Of a DNA stretch of 64,000 bases, positions 53,399-61,800 are shown piece by piece. Source of the DNA: Nitrincola iocasae (GTDB taxonomy: Bacteria > Pseudomonadota > Gammaproteobacteria > Pseudomonadales > Balneatricaceae). The DNA lies in the NCBI RefSeq assembly GCF_008727795.1, contig NZ_CP044222.1, positions 3,534,001-3,598,000 of the forward strand, read 5' to 3'. The notes under the pieces are model-generated. The model made no database searches. It was not told the origin of the DNA and worked only from the letters and a program-made list of their open reading frames with translations. The translations under genes and the position numbers were made by a program. Every line of letters begins with the position of its first letter. Position 1 is the stretch's first letter.

Positions 53399-53842
53399 AT
53401 GCCATTTCATCCCCATGTTACCGTTGCCGCTTTAATCCAACGCCAGGGCCGCTATCTGCTTGTTGAAGAGGGTGATCCTGCCAACCCGGTGTTTAATCAA
53501 CCGGCCGGTCATATCGAAGCCGGAGAAACACCTGTTGAGGCCTGTATCAGAGAGGTTCTTGAAGAAACTGGCTGGCAAGCCCGCCCAGAACACCTGATTG
53601 GCATCTATCTGCTCAACCTGCAGCACAAGGAAAAAATCTACTACCGCTTTGGCTTCAAGGCTGAGGCGCTGGAGCAAATTACAGAACAACTGGACAGTGA
53701 CATCATCGCTTGCCATTGGCTCACCCTGGCCGAAATCACCCAACTGCAACAGCAAGGCCGTTTGCGCAGTGACCTGGTGATGCAGTTGATTGAAGATGAC
53801 CTCAAGGGTCGGCAGTTTCCGCTAGACCTGATCCGCAATTAA
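53399..53842 (+). CDS. Nudix hydrolase (NudJ-like)
   Basis: A 147-residue Nudix enzyme. The full Nudix box GHIEAGETPVEACIREVLEE, followed by TGW, binds the metal. The N-terminus HPHVTVAALIQRQGRYLLVE and FNQPAGHIE match the NudJ group, which hydrolyses nucleoside tri- and diphosphates and thiamine pyrophosphates. In other bacteria it often neighbours mnmA (tRNA thiolation), which is not in this window. A Shine-Dalgarno TCAGGAG precedes ATG 53399. It is convergent with the EamA transporter gene. Confidence 0.92.
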   Translation: MPFHPHVTVAALIQRQGRYLLVEEGDPANPVFNQPAGHIEAGETPVEACIREVLEETGWQARPEHLIGIYLLNLQHKEKIYYRFGFKAEALEQITEQLDSDIIACHWLTLAEITQLQQQGRLRSDLVMQLIEDDLKGRQFPLDLIRN

Positions 53843-53843
53843 C

Positions 53844-54710
53844 TCAGACGTGGATTCGATGCCGGTTGCGACGCCCCTGCTGTATGCCAATCATTACTAA
53901 CGGAATGACAATCATGGCGCTGCCGGTCAAGAACCACAGGTCCGGCTGCTCGGCAAACATCACCCAGCCCAGCACTACCGCCCAGATCAACCCGGTGTAT
54001 TCAGCGCTGGTCACCTGACTGGCGTCAACCTGACGATAGGCCAGTAACACACTGATATTATAACCCAGGATAAACACAGCAGACCCCAGGGCATTCAGCA
54101 GCAGTTGTGTCGTCCATTCAGCCCCTTCCCACCAGGCCATAAACCCGGCAGCAGGCAACAGCAGCAGGTAGTTAAGCAGGAGTTTATGCCCGGTGGATTG
54201 TTGTTCTGGCAGCTTGCGCACCAACAGCGCCCCCAATGCCAGCGCCAGCGCAGCACCCAAGGCCGCTAATGCTGCCCAATTGAACTCCACCGGACGCAGA
54301 ATAACCAGGATACCGGCAAAGCCGCTGAAAACCGCCAGCAAACTCAAGCGTTTCAGGCGCTCGCCAAACAGTACCGCCGACAGCACCATCACCAGAATCG
54401 GAGCTGCATAAAATAGCGCATTCGCTGTTGCCAGGGGCAAATGTGACAGGGCAACCACCATACACAGCATACCGCCAAAATGAATATGGGCACGCAGGAA
54501 ATGTACCCGGGCACCCTTAAAAAACCCTTGAGGTTTAATGCTGAGACAAAAGGGCAATAACAACAGCAGAGTGATCAGACTGCGCAGAAACGCAAACAGA
54601 AACACAGCCTCACCCGGCTCCGCCAGTTTGACAAACACATCCGAGATCAACGCCATCGCATTACCGATCACCAGCAAAAAAATGGCGCTATTAACTGTTT
54701 TACCTGACAT
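53844..54710 (-). CDS. EamA/DMT family transporter
   Basis: A 288-residue membrane protein with ten helices in two EamA repeats, of the drug/metabolite transporter superfamily. The first repeat has FAFLRSLITLLLLLPF and the middle shows YAAPILVMVLSAVLFGERL; the second contains SAEYTGLIWAVVLGW. Members export amino acids or other metabolites. The ATG at 54710 is preferred over a TTG at 54731. It is divergent from a LysR regulator with a clean T-N11-A palindrome between them. Confidence 0.87.
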   Translation of the reverse strand: MSGKTVNSAIFLLVIGNAMALISDVFVKLAEPGEAVFLFAFLRSLITLLLLLPFCLSIKPQGFFKGARVHFLRAHIHFGGMLCMVVALSHLPLATANALFYAAPILVMVLSAVLFGERLKRLSLLAVFSGFAGILVILRPVEFNWAALAALGAALALALGALLVRKLPEQQSTGHKLLLNYLLLLPAAGFMAWWEGAEWTTQLLLNALGSAVFILGYNISVLLAYRQVDASQVTSAEYTGLIWAVVLGWVMFAEQPDLWFLTGSAMIVIPLVMIGIQQGRRNRHRIHV

Positions 54711-54771
54711 GGGACGACCTTGATAACTCAAATGCTGACTAAAAAATCTGTGTAGAGTCTAAACTTTATTG

Positions 54772-54784
54772 TTTATCTGATAAA
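54772..54784. promoter_or_regulatory. LysR-type operator (T-N11-A palindrome)
   Basis: TTTATC-T-GATAAA at 54772-54784 is a perfect palindrome with the T-N11-A form of LysR binding sites. It lies between the divergent EamA gene (start 54710) and LysR gene (start 54821), so it is likely bound by that regulator. Confidence 0.65.
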
Positions 54785-54820
54785 ATGATGTTTATTAAAT
54801 AACTATTAGATAATTCGATA

Positions 54821-55753
54821 ATGAAACTTCCTCCACTCAAAGCACTACCTGTATTTGAAGCGGTTGCACGCCTAAACAGCTTTTCACTGGCGGCCGATGA
54901 ACTGGCTGTCAGTCAGAGCGCAGTCAGTCATCAAATCAAGCAGCTGGAAACCTATTTGGGTGAGCTATTATTTCAACGTACCGGTCGCTATTTATCCCTG
55001 ACCGAAGAGGGACGCCAATACCATGAGGCAATCAGTTCTTCATTGTTGCAAATAGAGCGCGCCAGTGAGCAACTATTGGGGCAAGAAGCTGCACGTTTAC
55101 GCCTATCTGTATACAGTTCTTTCGCCGTGCGCTGGCTGGTGCCACGCTTGCCTGAGCTAAGCCGACAGCACCCGCAACTGGATCTATCCCTGGAAATGAT
55201 CGGTGAAACCCCACAACTGTCTGACCGGGTTGCGGACTGTTTTATCACCATCCGTAAAACCTCAGCGGCTTATGCCTATGACTTGTTGTACACCGAACGT
55301 CTGTTTCCAGTTTGCAGCCAGGAGTATTGGCAAAAAATTTGTCGGGAACAGCAATTGGAACCCACCCTAGACCAACTGGATCCCAAACTGCTAGCGGCTT
55401 ACCCGCTGCTCTCCACGCATAATATTTTTGATCGTCCAGCCGGGGACTGGGAAGCCTGGTACCAAGCAGCCAACCTGAGTTTGCCAAGCCAACAACGTGT
55501 TCAACATTTCAGCCATATACTCTTAGCCCTGGAAGCGGCACGCTTTCATCAGGGCATTGCACTGACCAATGATTACATGCTGAATCCACAGCATGATAGT
55601 GAAGGTTTTGTACGCCTGCCCTGCCATCAGCTCTGGACGGGTGATGAATTTTATTTTGCCTGGAAACTGGCGCGACGCCATGAAGTCGGCATCCAGCGCC
55701 TACGCCGCTGGTTGGTCAGCCAGGCAATCGACAGCGGTTTGCGTAATGAATGA
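54821..55753 (+). CDS. LysR family transcriptional regulator (GcvA-like)
   Basis: A 310-residue regulator of the GcvA-type subgroup. The start LPPLKALPVFEAVARLNSFS, then AADELAVSQSAVSHQIKQLE, is the winged helix-turn-helix; the effector domain begins near residue 92 (LRLSVYSSFAVRWLVPRLP). It probably controls the divergent EamA transporter through the T-N11-A site at 54772-54784. The 2OG oxygenase gene follows on the same strand 69 bases later and might be cotranscribed. Confidence 0.92.
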   Translation: MKLPPLKALPVFEAVARLNSFSLAADELAVSQSAVSHQIKQLETYLGELLFQRTGRYLSLTEEGRQYHEAISSSLLQIERASEQLLGQEAARLRLSVYSSFAVRWLVPRLPELSRQHPQLDLSLEMIGETPQLSDRVADCFITIRKTSAAYAYDLLYTERLFPVCSQEYWQKICREQQLEPTLDQLDPKLLAAYPLLSTHNIFDRPAGDWEAWYQAANLSLPSQQRVQHFSHILLALEAARFHQGIALTNDYMLNPQHDSEGFVRLPCHQLWTGDEFYFAWKLARRHEVGIQRLRRWLVSQAIDSGLRNE

Positions 55754-55822
55754 TTAATCTGCGTGACCCGGCGTCCTGTTCCGTGTATAAAGCACAAAAT
55801 TTCGCCTGATCCGAGGGGCTGC

Positions 55823-56464
55823 ATGTCTGATACCTGCTCTGCGCTTTATGACACCATTGCCGATGCACTCGTTGATCAAGGTTACTATTTCACCTCAACG
55901 GCACAGCCAGACTTGCCGACTGCCGCCCTGCAGCAACGCATACAGCAACTGGATGCCGAAGATGCTATGCATCGCGCCGGTATCGGGCGTGATCAGGATC
56001 ATCAACTCAACAGCAATATACGCCGTGATAAGATCCGCTGGTTACGCCACAGCAATGCCGCAGAAGCCGCCTATTTAGACTGGATGGATGGCCTGCGCCA
56101 GGGAATTAACCGGCGTTTATTTATGGGCCTGTTCGACTATGAATGTCACTTTGCTCACTACCCGGTCGGTGCTTTCTACAAACAGCACCTGGATGCCTTC
56201 AAAGGACGCACCAACCGCGTATTAACCACCGTGTTTTATTTAAATGACCACTGGCAAAAGGATCAGGGCGGTGAACTACTGCTCTACAATGACGAGGGTG
56301 ACCACCTGCTGGAACAAGTCTTACCCGAGACGGGTACCTTGCTGGTTTTTCTGAGTGACCGTTTCCCGCATGAAGTGCTCCCTACCCAACGGGACAGATA
56401 CAGTATTGCCGGTTGGTTCCGGGTAAATAACTCGTTGAATGCCCAGATAGATCCTCCTACCTGA
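55823..56464 (+). CDS. 2OG-Fe(II) oxygenase
   Basis: A 213-residue protein with the prolyl-4-hydroxylase-like 2-oxoglutarate/Fe(II) fold. The metal triad is visible: HxD in YKQHLDAFKG and the distal His in FPHEVLPT, with the 2OG-binding Arg in the same stretch or just after it (RDRYSIAGWFRVN). The substrate is unknown; related proteins hydroxylate proteins or small molecules. The ATG at 55823 has GAGGGG upstream, so I shorten the longer frame that begins at 55763. Confidence 0.87.
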   Translation: MSDTCSALYDTIADALVDQGYYFTSTAQPDLPTAALQQRIQQLDAEDAMHRAGIGRDQDHQLNSNIRRDKIRWLRHSNAAEAAYLDWMDGLRQGINRRLFMGLFDYECHFAHYPVGAFYKQHLDAFKGRTNRVLTTVFYLNDHWQKDQGGELLLYNDEGDHLLEQVLPETGTLLVFLSDRFPHEVLPTQRDRYSIAGWFRVNNSLNAQIDPPT

Positions 56465-56476
56465 TCCCCCTGGTAC

Positions 56477-58849
56477 TTAATCTCCCTGTACCCTGATCGT
56501 TACCCGACCCACCTGACCACTTTCGTCAATTACGCTTAGCTGGTGCTCGCCAGGTCTGTCGAGGCTCAGCGCCAAAGGTGCTTCACCGACACTCTTCCCT
56601 ACCGGCTCGCCACTCAGGAACCAGCGTCTCAGCCCCTCTCCGCCGCTGGCTCTAAGACTGACCGGCACAGGCCCTTTGCGGCCACCGACCCGCCGTAGCA
56701 TGTCGCCATCGCGCAGACCGATGATCTGCAGTGGGGCACTAGCACGCGGATCGGGTGGCGGTGGACAGGTCGACGAAGCCGGTGGCAAGCGGTGTGCACG
56801 TTGCTCCTGCGGCGGCAGCCAGGCATCCAGCGCGGCTGGCCACAAGAGGGTCTCGACGCGACGCGCGTTGGCGCAGTCGGGTGCCACCCGCTGTCCCTCC
56901 CCATCCAGCCAGTGCACCAGGCGCTGTGCACCACCGGTCGGGTGATCGGCCAGTGGCAGCGTGGGCGGCACGACGCCATCGAGCACCCAGGCCTGGCGCA
57001 GTTGACGGCAATCCGGATGGTCGGGAGCGAGCACCTGGCCTCCCGGCCAGCAGATGTCACGCACTCCAACTTCAGCAGGCGCGGCTTCGCGCCAGTTGGG
57101 AACACCCCCGCGCACCAGATCATGGGTCTGAAACAGCAAAGGGGCCGCCGATCTCACTCCGAACTGCGCGGCCACCGGTGTGCCATCGGGACGACCGATC
57201 CACACGCCGATCAAATAGCGTGGCCCAACCCCGATCGCCCAGGCATCACGAAAGCCATAGCTGGTGCCAGTTTTCCATGCCAGGGTCGGATGTGTAGCGG
57301 CATCCATCGATAACGGCTGGCCCGACGCGCGCCGACCCAGCAGGGTCTGGCGCACAATCCACGCGGCCCCCTCAGAGATAAGCCGGCGCTCGACCAAGGG
57401 GTCATCCTCAAACCAACGTAACGGAGCGACACGTCCATCCTGCGCAAAGGCACGATAGCCAGCCAGCAAGTCTTCCAGACGGGTGCCGGTTCCCCCGAGG
57501 ATCACCGCCAGATTAGGGGCCGCATGAGCTGGCAATGCCATCGGCACACCCGCCTGCACCAACTCGGCGTAAAAGCGCCGCGCTCCATAGGCTTCGAGCA
57601 ACTGTACCGCTGGCAAGTTGAGCGAGCGCGCAAGCGCTTCGGCTACCGACACCGGACCGGAAAAACCGCTGGCGAAGTTGCCGGGACGATAGCTGGCATG
57701 GACGCGTGGCACATCCTGCAGCAATGACTCCGAATGGACCAGGCCCGCGTCCAGAGCCAAGCCGGTGAGGAACGGCTTGAGGGTCGATCCGGGCGAACGC
57801 AGCGCACGCACCATATCAACATGGCCGAATCGCTGATTATCGTTAAAATCAGCCGAACCGAGATAGGCGCGTACCGCCATGCTTTCGTGTTCGACCACCA
57901 CAACCGCCGCCGAGGTGCGCGGCGGCAGACGACCGCGCCAGCCTTCCACGAGCGCTTCAAGCCGGCGCTGCAAGCGAGCATCCACCGTGGTGAGCAGGCG
58001 TGCGCCGTCACGCTCACCAACTACCCGACGCGCAAATAGAGGTGCCAACCCGGGCGGATCAGGCGGCGCCAACATGATAGCCTCCTGGAGAGCCTCATCC
58101 ACCTGCTGTTGTGACCAGCGTTCGCCGTCGCGCATACGCATCAGCACCTTATCGCGTGCAGCGGTTGCACGCTCGGGGTAACGATCCGGACGCAGACGGC
58201 TGGGCGCCTGAGGCAACACCACCAGCAGAGCGGCCTCTGCATGGGTAAGGGTGCCGGGAGGCTTACCCAGTAGCGTCCAGCTTGCCGCTGCGACCCCTTC
58301 GAGGGTGCCGCCGAAGGGGGCACGATTGAGATACAGGGTAAGAATTTCGTCCTTGCTCAGATGCCATTCAAGCTGCAGCGTACGCGCCAGTTGGCGGAGT
58401 TTGCCAGGCAGTGTGCGCGGGTGGGGGTCGAGCAGGCGCGCAACCTGCATCGACAGGGTGCTGCCGCCGGAAACGATGCGCCCGGCGCGCAGATTGAGCC
58501 ACGCAGCCCGCACCAGTGCCACCGGATTAACACCCGGATGGCGATAGAACCAGCGATCCTCGTAAGCGAGCAAGGCTTCGAGATATAAGGGCGACACTTC
58601 GTCAGGCCGCACGGCATGGCGCCACACCCCCTGGTCATCGGGAAAACGCCATAGCGGCGTGCCATCCTGCGCGAGCACGATGCGGGCGCTGTCCTCATCA
58701 GGGAGGGGCAGCGGCCACAGGCGATCGGCCACCCAGGCTAACATCACGCTCAGCAATAGCACCAGCAGGGTAGCAACGATCAGACGGCGCCAGCGTTCGC
58801 AACCCCGACCGACCCTCGCACTATCCCTTTCTATCGTACTGACGCCCAC
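56477..58849 (-). CDS. pbpC: penicillin-binding protein 1C
   Basis: A 790-residue bifunctional-type wall synthase. A membrane anchor lies near residues 22-45. The glycosyltransferase domain (about 60-240) shows EDRWFYRHPGVNP and GGSTLSMQVARLL. The transpeptidase domain has SxxK as SPGSTLKPFL, SxN as ARSLNLP and KTG in AWKTGTSYGFRDAW. A C-terminal domain of about 90 residues (BiPBP_C) closes the protein. It starts with a GTG 8 bases after the alpha-2-macroglobulin gene, the same order as E. coli yfhM-pbpC. Base composition is far more GC-rich than the rest of the window. Confidence 0.95.
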   Translation of the reverse strand: MGVSTIERDSARVGRGCERWRRLIVATLLVLLLSVMLAWVADRLWPLPLPDEDSARIVLAQDGTPLWRFPDDQGVWRHAVRPDEVSPLYLEALLAYEDRWFYRHPGVNPVALVRAAWLNLRAGRIVSGGSTLSMQVARLLDPHPRTLPGKLRQLARTLQLEWHLSKDEILTLYLNRAPFGGTLEGVAAASWTLLGKPPGTLTHAEAALLVVLPQAPSRLRPDRYPERATAARDKVLMRMRDGERWSQQQVDEALQEAIMLAPPDPPGLAPLFARRVVGERDGARLLTTVDARLQRRLEALVEGWRGRLPPRTSAAVVVVEHESMAVRAYLGSADFNDNQRFGHVDMVRALRSPGSTLKPFLTGLALDAGLVHSESLLQDVPRVHASYRPGNFASGFSGPVSVAEALARSLNLPAVQLLEAYGARRFYAELVQAGVPMALPAHAAPNLAVILGGTGTRLEDLLAGYRAFAQDGRVAPLRWFEDDPLVERRLISEGAAWIVRQTLLGRRASGQPLSMDAATHPTLAWKTGTSYGFRDAWAIGVGPRYLIGVWIGRPDGTPVAAQFGVRSAAPLLFQTHDLVRGGVPNWREAAPAEVGVRDICWPGGQVLAPDHPDCRQLRQAWVLDGVVPPTLPLADHPTGGAQRLVHWLDGEGQRVAPDCANARRVETLLWPAALDAWLPPQEQRAHRLPPASSTCPPPPDPRASAPLQIIGLRDGDMLRRVGGRKGPVPVSLRASGGEGLRRWFLSGEPVGKSVGEAPLALSLDRPGEHQLSVIDESGQVGRVTIRVQGD

Positions 58850-58857
58850 CTGCCAAT

Positions 58858-61800
58858 TCAGCGCGCCAGCACGCGCAGGTCTGGTGGGGTCGCTCCACGG
58901 CCCTGTAGCGATGGCCGGTACATCGACTCAACCAGCGGCGGCGGAACGCGATAGACACCGGGCGTGACCGCACGGGCGAGATAGAGCAGATCGGTGCGCA
59001 CCCCCTCATGAAGGTCTACCGCGGCAACATACCGATCACCCAGCCAGGCTTCGTGTCGGGGCGTTTGCTCACCCCGGCGCTGCAACAGCTCATTGATTTC
59101 AGTACTGGCGCTGGGCAGGCGTGCGGAGCCGTCCAGACGCTGATTTTCGAGTTCCAGCCCGGCCGGAAGCAGATCAACCACCAGGGCGTCATGCACACGG
59201 GTACGGGCACGCAGTGTCAGATGTACCAGTACCAGCTCGCCGCTATCGAGCTCCCCAGTGACGTCGCTACCATCGAGTCGTAACATACGACGACTGACTG
59301 CGATCTGGTGTTCGTCTGCTGGCAGCGCGCTACGAGGATAGCCTGTCAGGGTGGTGCGCTGATACAACGTCGAGGTGCCAGGGTTGCTCAGTTGAAAATC
59401 ATCCCCCAACTCGGTTTCGCCAAAACGTAGCGCGCGCGGACGATCGCCCTCGACACGATTGGTGGCCGCCGCTGTGACTTGTGCCTGCCAGGTCTCACCG
59501 GCACGCGACAGGCCATGGCGACCGGCGAGGAACAGGGCATTGCGCTCCTGAGTCGATAACCACGGGCGCTCGCGCAACTGCTCGCTAAGCATCAGGTGCA
59601 ATTGGTCACGCACGCTCACCTGCAGGGAGTGCTCCTCGAACAAGGCCAGAGTCAACGCCATATCACGCAAGGGACTGCCGTAGTCGCCAATCCAGCCGCG
59701 ACGACCAGGGTCGCGCTGGTGCTGCAACGCAGCATCGAGCAGCGTATCGGCACGGTCGCCGTCACCCATGCGCTGCAAGGCAAAGCCCAGTTGTGCCAGG
59801 GCCAGTCCGGATGGCGCGTGTTCGCGACGCTGAGCAAGCTGACGCAGACTGCCTAGCGGCGCCTGACCATGGCGGGTGAGCACATAAGCGGCATAGGCCT
59901 GTACCGCGAAGCGGGTGCGTTCGGCATTGTCAGTATAACGCGCCTCAATCTGGGCCGGGTTTTGCAGATACACCAGCAGGCGCTTACGCAGCGACTCCAA
60001 TGCCGCTTCGGGTACGGCGAAGCCCTCTTCCACCGCACGCAGGAGGAAGTCCCCGACGTAGGCGGTCAACCAGAACTCTTCCTCGCCATCGCTGTTCCAG
60101 AGCGCAAAGCTGCCGTTGTAACGCTGCATCCCGAGCAAGCGTTCGATGCCGATCTCGATGCGGGCGCGGCGAGTCTCCGCGTCCTGCCCGCGAATACCCA
60201 GACTGGCAAGCAGTTCCGGCCGAGCATAGAGAGACGGATAGAGCCCGCTGGTGGTCTGCTCGGCGCATCCATAGGGGTAGGCGAACAGCTCGCGTACATG
60301 CTCGGCCAGGTCCAGTGGCGGGCGAGCGGACAGGGATACCGCAACACGGCGTGCATCCAACTGATCATATTGAGGGGCTAATTGCAGCAGTGACCAGGCG
60401 CTGGTGTCGGGCTGCAGGGCCGCAACGAAGCTCACCGTCTGCGCTGGCCAGGCGGGCCGCACGCCGATCTGCCAATGCTGCTCAAGCGGTGCAAAGGTCT
60501 CATCCGGCAGGGCAAGGCCAGCCACCACGAGGCTGAGCGTGCCTTCGCCGAGACCCGCACCGGCTTCGACAGGCATACGCAGCGTGGTGCGTGCACCGGG
60601 TGCCAGCTGAATACTATCGGGCCAAGTACCGGACGCCGTCAACAGGCCACCCACTTGTAACTGCGCTTGCAACGTCTGCGGCTGATCGGTCAAATTAGTC
60701 AGATCGATAGCCACTTCAGTTCGGTCGCCACCCGCCAGAAAACGCGGGGCGGCAAGGGTCGCGACCAGCGGTGCGGCAACGATGGTATGCGCCTCACCCA
60801 TGCCGTAGGCACTGTCGCTCCAGGCCTGCGCCATGATGCGCAGTTCACCGTTAAAATCAGGAATCTCCAGACTCACTTCAGCCGACCCGTCGGCTGCCAC
60901 CGTCACCGGAGCCGATTGCAGGGCCACCAGTTCAATGGAGGTAATCGGTGCGACACCACCTCGATCGCTGTCCTGATCGCCACCGAAATTGAGTTCAGCA
61001 CGGCGGGTGTCACCCACTTCGATCAACTGTCCATAGATATCAAGGTGATCAATGCCGTAGCCACGTCGACCAAAAAAGGCCGCGAAGGGATCAGGGGTCT
61101 CGAAGCGAGTCAGATTGAGAATGCCAACATCAACCGCCGATACAATGACCCGCACCGTTTCACCCGCCTGTTCCGGCAGGCTGAGCCGCACCGGCAGTGT
61201 ACGGCCAGGACGCATTTTCTCGGGTACGTCGAGCTCGATCGCGAGGCGTCGATCCTCGCGATCGAGCGGCAGGTGCAACAGCCCCACAGCGCGGCGCGGC
61301 ACGGTATGGGCAGCGCGTTCACCGGGGCGCACCACCAGCGCGCTCACGTAGAGGTCATGGCGCGCCCAGGATTCCGGAATCGGCAGTTCGAAATGCGCGC
61401 CCTCGGCGGGCACATCTATCGGCTGCCACCACAAGGGCCCTTCGGCTGATTCCACCATCAGATACCCCTGCCCGGCAGCAGGCGCCTCGACTCCAACGCT
61501 CGCCACCTCGCCGGCGCGGTAGCGCGGCTTATCCAGGGTGAGGCGGACCTTGTCAGGGCGCACGTTGCCCTCTTCGGCGTTCTCCTGCCACCTATAGCCA
61601 GCATGGAAGCGGACACTGGAAACCAGCCCGGTTTTGGGGTCCTCGGCTTCAAGACGGTACCAACCCCAATCGGTCGGCACACCCACTTCGATCTGATCTC
61701 CGGCGGCAATGTCATGGCGCTGCGCCGACAGGACCAGATCCTTCTGATTGAAGCTGCTTCGCCAGCCCTCATTGGACGAGAACTGCCAGAAATAGTCACG

